Positions 1 to 8,610 of a stretch of DNA of 64,000 bases are shown here, piece by piece. The notes under the pieces were generated by a model, which searched no databases, had not been told where the DNA came from, and worked only from the letters and a program-made list of their open reading frames with translations. This DNA comes from Pseudoduganella aquatica (GTDB lineage Bacteria; Pseudomonadota; Gammaproteobacteria; Burkholderiales; Burkholderiaceae_D). Made by a program: the position numbers and the translations under genes. The stretch lies in NCBI RefSeq assembly GCF_009857595.1, contig NZ_WWCU01000024.1, positions 28,926 through 92,925 of the forward strand. Reading direction: 5' to 3'. Positions within the stretch are counted from its first letter, which is position 1, and the number at the start of each line of letters is the position of its first letter.

Positions 1-345
1 CGCGTGCGCGCATGGATGCAGCAGCAGGCCAAGGTGCTGTTCGAGCAGCGCCTGGACCTGTATGCGGCGCGGCTGGGGGTGGAATACAGCGCCTTCGCAC
101 TGACCTCGGCCGGCACGCGCTGGGGCTCCTGCACGGCGCAGCGCGTGATCCGCCTGAACTGGCGCCTGATCCACTTCTCGCTGCCGCTGATCGACTACGT
201 GGTGGCGCACGAGTTGGCGCACATCCTGGAAATGAACCACAGCCCGCAATTCTGGGCCGCCGTCGGCCGCATCTACCCCGCCTACGACGAAGCCAAGTCC
301 CTGCTGCGCAAGCGCGCGCAGGAACTGCCCACGCTGTTCAACTAA
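1..345 (+). CDS. YgjP-type (SprT-like) zinc metallopeptidase, 5' end outside window
   Basis: The reading frame is already open at base 1, so the N-terminal half is missing; the first possible internal start is a GTG at 4. The visible 114 residues contain the RWGSC motif and an HELAH zinc-binding motif followed by a third histidine region (NHSPQFW) and a P-x-Y segment, the pattern of the C-terminal domain of YgjP/DUF45 metallopeptidases. The family is usually about 230 to 280 residues and is poorly characterised; peptidase activity is inferred from the motif. It ends a few bases before the convergent ParE-like toxin, and the out-of-frame tail of that toxin runs into its last codons. Confidence 0.85.
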   Translation, partial: RVRAWMQQQAKVLFEQRLDLYAARLGVEYSAFALTSAGTRWGSCTAQRVIRLNWRLIHFSLPLIDYVVAHELAHILEMNHSPQFWAAVGRIYPAYDEAKSLLRKRAQELPTLFN

Positions 346-357
346 GCTGGCGAGCGC

Positions 358-612
358 CTAGCAGGCGCACGATTTCGAGGATCTGAAGCTTGGCCTAAGG
401 CGATAAACCAGGATGAGGTTGGGCGTGACGACGTACTCGCGCGTCGCTTTCACCCGCCCTTTGCGTCCAAGCTCCGGGCTACCAGCCAGCAGTGCAACTG
501 CGCGTGAAATTTCCACATCGACGTGCAAAGCGCCCTGAGGGCTAAGCGCTGCAATGAAATCGAAAAGCTTTTCGCGGTCCCGCACTGCCTTTGCTCGCCA
601 GCGCGGAACCAT
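358..612 (-). pseudogene. ParE/RelE-family toxin with frameshifted C-terminus
   Basis: The 84-residue product follows the ParE fold pattern: an N-terminal helical pair, then the PELGRKGR and TREYVV segments and an LILVYRL strand. After YRLR it reads PSFRSSKSCAC and stops. A one-base shift at about 388 opens a frame reading KLQILEIVRLLGARQLS, stopping at 338, which looks like the normal last strand and C-terminal tail of ParE toxins (an ILxxLHxRQ-like end). The C-terminal element is therefore lost by a single-base indel, or there is a sequencing error. It lies 3 bp downstream of its antitoxin gene in the same direction. Family ParE/RelE toxins poison DNA gyrase or mRNA; this copy is probably impaired. 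Confidence 0.7.
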
Positions 613-615
613 AGC

Positions 616-1014
616 TTAGCCTCCGGCCATCTTCCGTTTTAACGCAGCGCGCTTAGCGGCAAACTGGTCTTCCACTTCGGAGTGGGCAATGGTAGGAGAT
701 GTATCATCCAGGGAATCCTGGACTTGCTGGCGAAACCAGGCTTCGTAAGCAGGATCGGGAGCAAAACTGGCGCCAGCAGTGTCAACGCGAAACGCGGTAA
801 TCCCCAGGCCGTGCATGCGCGCCGCAGCCGTTTCCAACGTCGGGAACAGCTGTGCGCTTCCTCCTGGTCCAGCCAGCACGCGCCGCCCGGAGTCCATCGT
901 CACAATGAGATGCCAGCCATTTTTCCTGCCGGTCAGCGACGCTTCGCGCAACGCATCGCGCCGGATCAGTTCAACCAGTTCTGCCTGGCTGATCGTTTCA
1001 GCAATCGTATCCAT
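616..1014 (-). CDS. Antitoxin with PaaA2-like C-terminus, partner of ParE-like toxin
   Basis: The product has 132 residues. The last 45 or so (YEAWFRQQVQDSLDD, then P-x-I-x-H-x-EV and a basic helix) resemble PaaA2-type antitoxins, which wrap around ParE2 toxins. The first 85 residues form a separate module with G-RKNGWHLIV, a G-RRVLAG loop and LGITAFRVD, containing several predicted strands. This module is often seen ahead of ParE/RelE toxins, but I cannot name its fold. The ATG is supported by a GGGAG element about 6 bp upstream. Its gene precedes the toxin gene, the usual order. Antitoxin function is inferred from C-terminal similarity and position. Confidence 0.7.
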   Translation of the reverse strand: MDTIAETISQAELVELIRRDALREASLTGRKNGWHLIVTMDSGRRVLAGPGGSAQLFPTLETAAARMHGLGITAFRVDTAGASFAPDPAYEAWFRQQVQDSLDDTSPTIAHSEVEDQFAAKRAALKRKMAGG

Positions 1015-1045
1015 TGGCTCTCCCGCCTTGGCGCTTTAGGTTTCG

Positions 1046-1054
1046 AGTATAGCA
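1046..1054 (-). promoter_or_regulatory. Possible extended -10 promoter of the ParE-like pair
   Basis: On the minus strand TATACT is preceded by TGC, an extended -10 arrangement, about 32 bp before the antitoxin ATG. A GGTATGCATGCC near-palindrome lies just upstream at 1059-1070 and could be an autoregulatory operator. No good -35 is visible. Confidence 0.35.
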
Positions 1055-1082
1055 AACGGCATGCATACCGCTTCGACGTGCA

Positions 1083-1688
1083 TCAAAGCCAGCCCGCGTC
1101 GCGGGCGAGGCGGAAGGCTTCGACGCGGTTGCCGGCGTTGAGCTTGCTGATGGCTTCGGACAGGTAGTTGCGCACCGTGCCTTCGGACAGGTGCAGCTGG
1201 CGCGCGATCTCGGCGCCGCTACGGCCTTCGCCGGCCAGCCGCAGCACCTGCCGCTCCCGTTCACTCAGCGGATCCTCGCCGCCGCTCCAGCTTTCCAGCG
1301 CCAGCTCGGGCGCGATCGCGCGTCCGCCTTCGTGCACGCTGCGGATGGCGGCGGCCAGCGTTTCGGCCGGGGCGTCTTTCAGCAAATAGCCGCGCACACC
1401 GGCCGCCATGGCGCGCCGCAAATAACCCGAGCGCGCGAAAGTGGTGACGATGACGACCTTGGTGGCGGCGCCCTGATCGCGCAGCGCGGCGGCCAGCTCC
1501 AGCCCCGTCATCAGCGGCATTTCGATATCGGTCAGCACCACGTCCGGCTTGAGCGTGCCGCACAGCGCCAGCGCTTCCTGGCCGTTGCGGGCCTGGCCCA
1601 CCACTTCCAGGTCGTCCTCCAGGCGCAGCAGCGCGGCCAGGGCGCCCAGCAGCAAGGCTTGGTCTTCGGCGATCAGCACACGTATCAT
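1083..1688 (-). CDS. NarL/FixJ-family response regulator (DesR-like)
   Basis: A receiver domain occupies residues 1-120 (acidic pair after MIRVLIAED, phospho-acceptor Asp in VVLTDIEMP, Lys in YLLKD). A C-terminal LuxR-type helix-turn-helix follows from about 140 (LSERERQVLRL, then GAEIARQLHLSEGTVRNYLS). The start at 1688 is preferred because a GGGAG ribosome-binding site sits 7 bp upstream; a possible ATG two codons earlier is too close to it. The cognate kinase gene lies directly upstream. In the DesK/DesR family the pair often responds to membrane state, but the signal and targets here are not shown by the sequence. Confidence 0.9.
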   Translation of the reverse strand: MIRVLIAEDQALLLGALAALLRLEDDLEVVGQARNGQEALALCGTLKPDVVLTDIEMPLMTGLELAAALRDQGAATKVVIVTTFARSGYLRRAMAAGVRGYLLKDAPAETLAAAIRSVHEGGRAIAPELALESWSGGEDPLSERERQVLRLAGEGRSGAEIARQLHLSEGTVRNYLSEAISKLNAGNRVEAFRLARDAGWL

Positions 1689-1737
1689 GCGCATGCTCCC
1701 GGCGGCGTTGCCGGACCTGCGGGGTTCAACATCACTA

Positions 1738-2856
1738 TCACGGTTTTCCTCCTTGCGCAGCGCGCTCCATTGGCAGCCGCAGCTCCAGCGACATGCCCTG
1801 TTCAAACTGCATGCCCAGCCAGCCGCCCAGCTGCGCCACGCGTTCCTGCATGCCGCGCAAGCCGTTGCCCTCCACTACCGCCCCGGCCTGCGCCGCCTTG
1901 CCGTTGTCGCTGATGCGGAACACGATCAGCCCGCCCTGCATGCCCAGGCTGACTTCGCAGTGCGTGGCCCCGGCGTGGCGCAGGATGTTGGTGACCGCTT
2001 CGCGCAAGGCCAGCGCCAGCACGTTCTCCGCCGTGGCGGGCATGGCCAGCGACGGCGCGTCCGCATGCAGCGTTACGCCCGCTGCGGACAGCGCGGCGCG
2101 GGCGCGCTCGAGCTCGTGGGTAAAGCCGGTTTCGCGGTAGCCGCTGACGGCGCTGCGCACTTCGGCCAGCGCGTGGCGCGCGCTCGCTTCGATATCCTTG
2201 ATCTCGCCGCGGCAGGCGGCGGGGTCGCGGTCCAGCAGGCGGCCCGCGAGTTCGGCCTTGAGCGTAATCAGCGACAGGCTGTGGCCCAGCAAGTCGTGCA
2301 TGTCGCGCGAAATGCGTTCGCGTTCGGCGATGCGCGCCATGTGCTCAACTTCCTCCTGCTTGAGCAGCAGCTGCTTGCGCGAGTTGCGCACCTGCGCGTC
2401 CATGATGGAGGCGATGCCCACCGGCGCGCCGGTGGCCAGCGTGGGAATGAGGAAGCTGAACGGCAGCTTCAGCGCCATCGCCAGGGCGGTGGCGGAAACC
2501 AGTATGGCCGCCAGGCAGGCGTAAGCCAGGCGCGGCTGGCCCAGGCGCGAGCACATGGCGGCGGAGAAGATGAAGAAGGTGCTCGCGCCGAAATTGAACG
2601 GCGACCATGCCACGCCCAGCGCGAAAGAGACCGCGATGAAGGGCGCAGCCTCGCGCCCGGTGTACCAGAAGCTGCCGAAATAGACCGGCACGAACAGGAT
2701 CAAGGTCAGCGCCAGCAGGACAAACTCCAGCGCGTAGGCATCCACGTACAGGTACTTCCAGCCGAAGAATGCCAGCGACGCCACCCACAGGTAGGGCGCG
2801 CGCCCCACCTGGGGCGGTACCCATGGTCCTTCTATCCATCGCCGTATCAGCCGCAT
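1738..2856 (-). CDS. DesK-like sensor histidine kinase (HisKA_3 family)
   Basis: The 372-residue protein has about five N-terminal membrane segments (residues 20-150), a dimerisation/phospho-acceptor motif RISRDMHDLLGHSLSLI with the acceptor His in the DMHD context, and an HATPase domain with ALREAVTNILRHA (N box) and a DNG/GNGLRGM glycine-rich region near residues 320-340. This is the architecture of DesK-type kinases paired with NarL-type regulators. It is followed after 49 bp by the regulator gene and is probably co-transcribed with it. A GGGAG lies just upstream of the ATG. Confidence 0.9.
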   Translation of the reverse strand: MRLIRRWIEGPWVPPQVGRAPYLWVASLAFFGWKYLYVDAYALEFVLLALTLILFVPVYFGSFWYTGREAAPFIAVSFALGVAWSPFNFGASTFFIFSAAMCSRLGQPRLAYACLAAILVSATALAMALKLPFSFLIPTLATGAPVGIASIMDAQVRNSRKQLLLKQEEVEHMARIAERERISRDMHDLLGHSLSLITLKAELAGRLLDRDPAACRGEIKDIEASARHALAEVRSAVSGYRETGFTHELERARAALSAAGVTLHADAPSLAMPATAENVLALALREAVTNILRHAGATHCEVSLGMQGGLIVFRISDNGKAAQAGAVVEGNGLRGMQERVAQLGGWLGMQFEQGMSLELRLPMERAAQGGKP

Positions 2857-2878
2857 GCGTTCTCCCTATCGAATACGC

Positions 2879-4669
2879 TTATTGTGCCAGCAAGCGCACG
2901 TCGCTGATCTGGAATTGATAAGCGCCCGGCTTGGGGCCGGCGCTGAACGAGATCATGGTGATGGCCGCCGTGTCCACGCCCTTGAAGGCGTCCAGCGCCA
3001 GGCTCACTTCGCGCCACTCCGCCTCCGCCGTGAAAGGCTGGCTGACCGGAATATTGCCGCCCTGGCTCATGATGGAGACGCCGTAGCGCTGGCCGTCGCC
3101 GCGCACGCGGAAGCGGAGCACCTTGGCGCCGCTCAGATTGGCCGCCTGCATGGGCTGCGCGCCGGGCATGAAGGCCAGCCCCGCGAAGGGATAGGCGAAG
3201 CCGGGCGCCACGCTGGCGTCCACTTGCAGCACGCCGTCCGGGCCGTCTAGCGGCTTCAGGCTGACGGTGGATTTGCCGCCCATGAAGGCGTCGTTCGATG
3301 GCATCCAGCCGGCGCCGAAGGGGCTGGCCAGCTTGTCCTTGCTGAACAGGCTGATACGGCCGTCGGCGGGCAGCACCTGGCCCGGCGTGCCTTGCAGTTC
3401 CTGCGCCACCTTGGCGCGCTGCGCGTCGCGCAGGCCCGTCACCTGCGCGCCGTCCTTCCACACCTGGACGATGCGCCGCGTGGCGCCGATGTCGGCGCCG
3501 GGGTCGCCGTCCACCAGCAGCAGGTCGGCCTTGTAGCCTTTGGCGATGCGGCCGCGCGACGGCAGTTTGAACGCCTGCGCGGGAACCGAGGTGGCCGCCG
3601 CCAGCGCTTCGGCCGGCGTCAGCCCGGCCTGCGTGAGCGACAGCATTTCGTGGTGCAGGCTGGCGCCGTACTGCGTGCCTGCGTTGCCTGCGTCGGTGCC
3701 GGCCAGCAGCGGCACGCCCGCCTTGCGCAGCGCGGCCGTGACGGCTTTGGGCGCGGCCATCATCTGGGGCCTGGCCTGCTTGCCGTAGCCGTTGGCCAGT
3801 TCGGATTTCTGCAGCTTGTTCAGCAGCGCGGCGGCGGATGCGTCGCCGATAATGTCCGCTGCCGGCAGCCCGGCAATGCTCTCCATGACGCTGAAAGTGG
3901 GAATGACGAAGGCCTTCTTCGCGCGCGCCAGCTTGGCGAAGCTGTCCAGGTCCTGCGGCGAAATCTGCTCGCCCAGGAACAGGTGCACCAGGCCGTCCGC
4001 GCCCGCTTCCAGCGCCGTGCGGGCGTCCGCCAAGGTGCTGATGTGGACCACGGCCAGCTTGCCGCGCTTGTGCGCCGCCTCGATCAGCGCCCTCACGGTG
4101 GCCGCATCCAGCGACTGGAAGGCGCGGCCGGGGTGGCCCGCCTCCATGACGATCTTGATGAAGTAGGAGCCTTCGGCGATGCGCGCGTCTACGAAGGCTT
4201 GCGCTTCCTCGGGCTTGGTCAGCGTGGGGATGGCCATGCCGTATTCGGTGCCGTGGCCGCCGGGCGCGGTGGCCAGCGTGCCGGCCGAGTACAGGTCCGC
4301 CTGGTCGCCGTTGCTGCCTTCGCGCATGCGGCGCGTGGCGTCCTGCATGATGGAGACGCCGGTGAACATGTCGATCTGCGTGGTCACGCCGAACAGCAGC
4401 GGCAGTTCGAAATGGCGGTAGGCGTGGACGTGGGAATCGATCAGGCCGGGCAGCAGCGTACGGCCTTTGCCGTCGACGATCTTGGCGCCTGCTGGCGCAG
4501 CGCCATGGAAATCGGCATCGGCGATTTTCGCGCCTTCCACCAGCACGGAGCGGCTGGCGTGCATGCGCTCGCCGTCGAACACGCGGGCATTCTGGATCAG
4601 CCAGGTGTCGGCCCAGGCGGGCGATGAGCACAAGGCGGCGAGCAGCAATAATTGATGGCGGGATTTCAT
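2879..4669 (-). CDS. Exported amidohydrolase with C-terminal beta-sandwich domain
   Basis: Residues 1-20 are a signal peptide ending AWA. The amidohydrolase domain follows, with an HVH metal motif (IDSHVHAYRH), VVHIS and LVHLF histidines, a GTDAG aspartate, and a C-terminal return to the small beta domain (GRIAKGYKADLLLVDGDP), spanning roughly residues 25-430. The last 140 residues form an extra domain resembling the CIA30/carbohydrate-binding-like beta sandwich (GVSIMSQGG, then WREVSLALDAFKG and YQFQISDVRLL). The substrate is unknown; exported members act on peptides or cyclic amides. It is 596 residues, longer than single-domain relatives because of the tail. It lies 22 bp upstream of the kinase gene, so co-transcription is possible. 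Confidence 0.85.
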   Translation of the reverse strand: MKSRHQLLLLAALCSSPAWADTWLIQNARVFDGERMHASRSVLVEGAKIADADFHGAAPAGAKIVDGKGRTLLPGLIDSHVHAYRHFELPLLFGVTTQIDMFTGVSIMQDATRRMREGSNGDQADLYSAGTLATAPGGHGTEYGMAIPTLTKPEEAQAFVDARIAEGSYFIKIVMEAGHPGRAFQSLDAATVRALIEAAHKRGKLAVVHISTLADARTALEAGADGLVHLFLGEQISPQDLDSFAKLARAKKAFVIPTFSVMESIAGLPAADIIGDASAAALLNKLQKSELANGYGKQARPQMMAAPKAVTAALRKAGVPLLAGTDAGNAGTQYGASLHHEMLSLTQAGLTPAEALAAATSVPAQAFKLPSRGRIAKGYKADLLLVDGDPGADIGATRRIVQVWKDGAQVTGLRDAQRAKVAQELQGTPGQVLPADGRISLFSKDKLASPFGAGWMPSNDAFMGGKSTVSLKPLDGPDGVLQVDASVAPGFAYPFAGLAFMPGAQPMQAANLSGAKVLRFRVRGDGQRYGVSIMSQGGNIPVSQPFTAEAEWREVSLALDAFKGVDTAAITMISFSAGPKPGAYQFQISDVRLLAQ

Positions 4670-4699
4670 ACTGGGTCTCCAGGTTGGTACGGACCCTGC

Positions 4700-4735
4700 G
4701 GCGGGTTACGGCCTGCCGGCCTAACCCGCCCTACG
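4700..4735. repeat. REP-like palindrome, copy 1
   Basis: GGCGGGTTA and TAACCCGCC arms enclose a short GGC/GCC inner stem, with the asymmetric CTAC tail on the right. It lies between the waaA end and the amidohydrolase start. Same family as copies at 14578, 20953, 21074, 39259 and 51071. Confidence 0.85.
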
Positions 4736-4814
4736 GGGCGATGAGTGCCTCGAGTATGGATTTTTTTATATCGCCGCACCAGCGCAAACTGACACCAGTT
4801 GGGGATGACAAATG

Positions 4815-6131
4815 TCAGGCGTGCGCTTCCTGGGACAGCAGGGCCGGCAGCAAGGCCAGCGTGCGCTGGGTGGCGCCCCGGTGCTGGTTGGCGAAGCCTT
4901 GCGCGCTGTGGCCCATGGCGGTGCGGGCGACGTCGTCGCGCAGCAGGCCGGCGGCTTGCTGCATCAGGTCTTCGGCGCTGGCGATGCGGGCGGCGCCGCC
5001 TGCTTCCACGGCCTGCTCGGTCACCAGCGCGAAGTTGAAGGTGTGCTCGCCGATCAGCACCGGCTTGCCCAGCGCGGCGGCTTCGATCAGGTTCTGGCCG
5101 CCCAGCGGCTGCAGGCTGCCGCCGATAAAGGCCAGATCGCAGACGGCGTAGTAGGCGAACATTTCTCCCATGGAGTCGCCCAGCAGGACTTGCGTGGCAG
5201 CGGCCACGCCGGCGCCGGGCTGCGCCAGCGCGCTGCGGCGCTGCACGGACAGGCCCCGCGCCGACACCATCTGCTCCACTTCATCGAAACGCTGGGGATG
5301 GCGCGGGACCAGCAGCAGCAAGGTCTCCGCCGGCAGCGTGCCGGCCGCCAGCGCGGCGCGGAAGGCGTCCAGTATCGGTTCCTCTTCGCCTTCGCGCGTG
5401 CTGGCGCACAGCATGACGGGCCGCGCGCCATGGGCGCCGATCTGCGCGCGCAGGCCTGCGCCCACGGCCAGCGCGGCGGCGGGCACCACCACGTCGAACT
5501 TGATGCTGCCGGTGACGGCCACCTGCTGCACGCCCAGCGAACGCACGCGTTCGGCGTCCGCATCGGTCTGCGCGGCCACCAGGGTGATGCCGCGCGCGGC
5601 CTGCGCCATCAGCGTGCCCAGTTTCTTGGCCTTGCGCAGCGAGCGCTCGGACAGGCGGGCGTTGGCCAGCACCACAGGCACGCCGGCCTTGCCGCACTCG
5701 GCGATCAGCGTGGGCCAGACTTCGGTTTCCATCAGTATGCAGATGCGCGGTTCGAAGTGGCGGATGAAGCGGCGCACCATGGTGATGGTGTCATACGGCA
5801 GATAGGCCTGCGCCAGGCGCGCGCCGTGCTTGCCGAACAGCTGCTTGCCGGTGGCGCGGCCGGTCGGCGTCATATGCGTCATGACGATGCGGCTGCGCGG
5901 ATATTCCTTCAGCAGCGCGTCCACCAGCGGCTCGGCGGCGCGCGTCTCGCCCACCGACACGGCGTGCACCCAGATGGTGTGCGGCTCGTCGTTGGCGGCG
6001 CGCGGACGGTAGACGGCCAGCCGTTCATTCCAGTGCTCGCGGTAGCCCGCTTCCTTGCGCCCGCGCCACCACAGGCGGCCCAGCACCAGCGGCATGGCCA
6101 GCCACCATATCAGGGAATAGAGTCTCAGCAT
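4815..6131 (-). CDS. waaA: 3-deoxy-D-manno-octulosonic acid (Kdo) transferase
   Basis: WaaA transfers Kdo from CMP-Kdo to lipid A at the inner membrane. The 438-residue protein has an N-terminal membrane anchor (residues 1-20), a GT30 N-terminal domain with WVHAVSVGE (catalytic Glu), HMTPTGRATG and METEVWP, and a GT-B C-terminal domain with ASTREGEEEP and GGSLQPLGGQNLIEAAALGK. Length and motifs are typical. It starts 2 bp after the waaC stop, so the two LPS-core genes are probably translated from one message. Confidence 0.97.
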   Translation of the reverse strand: MLRLYSLIWWLAMPLVLGRLWWRGRKEAGYREHWNERLAVYRPRAANDEPHTIWVHAVSVGETRAAEPLVDALLKEYPRSRIVMTHMTPTGRATGKQLFGKHGARLAQAYLPYDTITMVRRFIRHFEPRICILMETEVWPTLIAECGKAGVPVVLANARLSERSLRKAKKLGTLMAQAARGITLVAAQTDADAERVRSLGVQQVAVTGSIKFDVVVPAAALAVGAGLRAQIGAHGARPVMLCASTREGEEEPILDAFRAALAAGTLPAETLLLLVPRHPQRFDEVEQMVSARGLSVQRRSALAQPGAGVAAATQVLLGDSMGEMFAYYAVCDLAFIGGSLQPLGGQNLIEAAALGKPVLIGEHTFNFALVTEQAVEAGGAARIASAEDLMQQAAGLLRDDVARTAMGHSAQGFANQHRGATQRTLALLPALLSQEAHA

Positions 6132-6132
6132 G

Positions 6133-7116
6133 TCAGTGCGCGGAAAGCAGAGAGCGCGCGGCGGCCAGCACTTCGGCCACGGACGGCGGCGTGCCGCGGT
6201 CGCCCAGGTTGATGATCTTGGGCGACCAGTTGCCCTCGGTTTTCCACCGCGGCGAGTCGGCGTAGATTTCCACCGTCGGCGTGGTGAAGGCGGCCGCGAT
6301 GTGGGTCAGGCCGGTGTCCACGCCCACGGCCAGCGCCGCGTGGCGGGCCAGCAGCACCGCGTCCGCCATGGACAGCTTGGGCAGCACGCGCGCGTTGGGC
6401 AGGCTGGCGGCCAGCGCTTCGGCTTCGGCCTTTTCTTTCGCCGAGCCCCAGGGCAGCAGTATGGTCATGGGAGCCAGCGCGGCGCCCAGTTCTATCCAGC
6501 TGGCCGGCGCCCACTTCTTGGCGTCGCGCGCGGTGCCGTGGAAGTAGACCACATACGGCCCGGCCGGCATCCAATCGGGACGCGGATCGGACGGCGACAC
6601 GGCAGGCAGGCCGAAGTCGGCCGGGGTGTTCGCGTCGTAGCCCAGCGCCGCGCCCACCACCAGGCGGCCGCGCGCAACGGCGTGCGTGCGCGGGTCGAGC
6701 GGAATGCTTTTGGTGTGGAAGAAGCGCGATATGCCTTCGTAGCCCGAGCCTTCGCTGCCGTTGGCCAGGCCCACCTTCTGCCCGCCCTTCACCACGCGGG
6801 CAGCGCCCATGATGATGCCGGTCTTGAGCAGGCCCTGGGTGTCGAACACGAAATCGTACTGCTCGGCGCGCAGCGTGCGGAAGAAGGCTTTGATCTCGGC
6901 GCGCGTTTCCGGCTTGCCCAGGCTCTTGCGCCAGCGCCGCAGCGCGAACGGGATGATGTTGCGCACCCTTCCGTTCAGCCGCACCAGGCTCACGTAGCCC
7001 TCCTCCACCACCCAGTCGATCTGCGCGTCCGGATAATGGCGCGCAATATCGGCCACGATGGGCATGTTGTGCAGCACGTCCCCCAGGGAGGAGACGCGCA
7101 CCAGCAGAATTTTCAT
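6133..7116 (-). CDS. waaC: LPS heptosyltransferase I
   Basis: The 327-residue GT9 protein begins MKILLVRVSSLGDVLHNMP, the classic heptosyltransferase start with the catalytic aspartate. The C-terminal domain has VYFHGTARDAKKW and a DTGLTHIAAAF motif that binds ADP-heptose. It adds the first heptose to Kdo2-lipid A. The downstream waaA start is 2 bp away and the upstream hexose-phosphate mutase gene 14 bp away, giving a compact envelope operon. Confidence 0.95.
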   Translation of the reverse strand: MKILLVRVSSLGDVLHNMPIVADIARHYPDAQIDWVVEEGYVSLVRLNGRVRNIIPFALRRWRKSLGKPETRAEIKAFFRTLRAEQYDFVFDTQGLLKTGIIMGAARVVKGGQKVGLANGSEGSGYEGISRFFHTKSIPLDPRTHAVARGRLVVGAALGYDANTPADFGLPAVSPSDPRPDWMPAGPYVVYFHGTARDAKKWAPASWIELGAALAPMTILLPWGSAKEKAEAEALAASLPNARVLPKLSMADAVLLARHAALAVGVDTGLTHIAAAFTTPTVEIYADSPRWKTEGNWSPKIINLGDRGTPPSVAEVLAAARSLLSAH

Positions 7117-7130
7117 CGTGCTTTAGTGCT

Positions 7131-8513
7131 TTAGTAAGGCAGCTCGGCGTCCGGCTTGGCGGCCAGGATCACGCGCTTGAATTCGCCCTGGATGCGCGCC
7201 AGCGCTTCCGGGGTTTCGGCTTCGAAGCGCATCACGATCACCGGCGTGGTGTTCGAGGAGCGCGCCAGGCCGAAGCCGTCCGCGTATTCCACGCGCAGGC
7301 CGTCGATGGTGATGATGCGCTCATTGCCGGGGAACTTGGCGTCGCTGCGCAGCTTGTCCATGACGATGAAGTTCTCGCCTTCCTTCAGGTGCAGGTGCAG
7401 CTCGGGCGTGCTGTCCGACTGCGGCAGGGAGTTCAACAGCGCCGACGGGTCGGCTTCGCGGGTCAGGATCTCCAGCATGCGCGCGCCCGAGTACAGGCCG
7501 TCGTCGAAGCCGTACCAGCGGTCCTTGAAGAAGATGTGGCCGCTCATTTCGCCGCCCAGCGGGGCGCCGGTTTCCTTCAGCTTGGCCTTCACCAGCGAGT
7601 GGCCGGTCTTGTACATCAACGGCACGCCGCCGCTCTTTTCGATGAACGGGGCAAGGTGGCGCGTGCACTTCACGTCGTACAGGATCTGTTCGCCCGGATG
7701 GCGGGTCAGCACGTCCTGCGCGAACAGCATCATCTGGCGGTCCGGGTAGATGATCTGGCCGTCCTTGGTGACGATGCCCAGGCGGTCGCCGTCGCCGTCG
7801 AAGGCCAGGCCGATTTCGGCGTCGGTCTCTTGCAGCGCGCGGATCAGGTCCTGCAGGTTCTCGGGGTGGGCAGGATCCGGGTGGTGGTTGGGGAAGGTGC
7901 CGTCCACTTCACAGAACAACTCCACCACTTCGCAGCCCATGCCACGATACAGGTCGCCCGCGAAGGCGCCGGCCACGCCGTTGCCGCAGTCGACCGCGAT
8001 TTTGATCGGACGCGCGATCTTCACGTCGCCGATGATGCGCGCCAGGTACTCGGCGCGGATGTCGTAGGTGCTGTAGGCGCCCGGCACGGCCGCCACCTTG
8101 CCGGCATTGGCCAGGATGGATTCGTACAGGCCGGTGATGGCTTCGCCGTGGATGGCTTCGCCCGCCAGCACCATCTTGAAGCCGTTGTAGTCCGGCGGAT
8201 TGTGGCTGCCGGTCACCATGATGCCCGAATTGGCGTTCAGCACATTGGTGCCGAAGTACACCATCGGGGTGGCCACCACGCCCAGGTCGATCACGTCCAC
8301 GCCGGCCGACTGCAGGCCTTGCGCCAGCGCGGCGGTCAGCTCGGGGCCGGACAGGCGGCCGTCGCGGCCGATGACCACGCTGCGCTCGCCCTTGGCGGCG
8401 GCGGCCAGGCCGAAGGCGTGGCCGATTTGTTTAGCGACGCCGGCGTCCAGTGTTTTGCCGATGATGCCGCGGATGTCGTAGGCTTTGAAGATCGATTTAG
8501 ACAGGGAGACCAT
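7131..8513 (-). CDS. Phosphomannomutase/phosphoglucomutase
   Basis: The 460-residue alpha-D-phosphohexomutase shows the early AYDIRGIIGK segment, the active-site serine loop TGSHNPPDYNGFKM near residue 100, the metal loop DGDGDRLGIV near residue 245, the sugar loop GGEMSGHIFF and a C-terminal phosphate-binding RSSNTTP. It matches AlgC/ManB-type bifunctional enzymes that interconvert mannose or glucose 6- and 1-phosphates for LPS, alginate or dTDP-rhamnose precursors. Its place beside waaC and near rmlBACD supports that role. Which sugar is preferred cannot be read from the sequence. Confidence 0.93.
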   Translation of the reverse strand: MVSLSKSIFKAYDIRGIIGKTLDAGVAKQIGHAFGLAAAAKGERSVVIGRDGRLSGPELTAALAQGLQSAGVDVIDLGVVATPMVYFGTNVLNANSGIMVTGSHNPPDYNGFKMVLAGEAIHGEAITGLYESILANAGKVAAVPGAYSTYDIRAEYLARIIGDVKIARPIKIAVDCGNGVAGAFAGDLYRGMGCEVVELFCEVDGTFPNHHPDPAHPENLQDLIRALQETDAEIGLAFDGDGDRLGIVTKDGQIIYPDRQMMLFAQDVLTRHPGEQILYDVKCTRHLAPFIEKSGGVPLMYKTGHSLVKAKLKETGAPLGGEMSGHIFFKDRWYGFDDGLYSGARMLEILTREADPSALLNSLPQSDSTPELHLHLKEGENFIVMDKLRSDAKFPGNERIITIDGLRVEYADGFGLARSSNTTPVIVMRFEAETPEALARIQGEFKRVILAAKPDAELPY

Positions 8514-8532
8514 AGAGATTTCGGAAGTTTAA

Positions 8533-8560
8533 TAAAAAAGCGGCCCGCACAAGTGCGGGC
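8533..8560 (-). terminator. Rho-independent terminator of hns
   Basis: An 8-bp perfect stem (GCCCGCAC/GTGCGGGC, 2-base loop) is followed on the minus strand by CC GC and six T residues. It lies 50 bp after the H-NS stop codon. Confidence 0.85.
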
Positions 8561-8610
8561 ACATCATTGTCAGTATAACCTGTAACGGGGGCGCCAAGCG
8601 CCCCGGGGCG

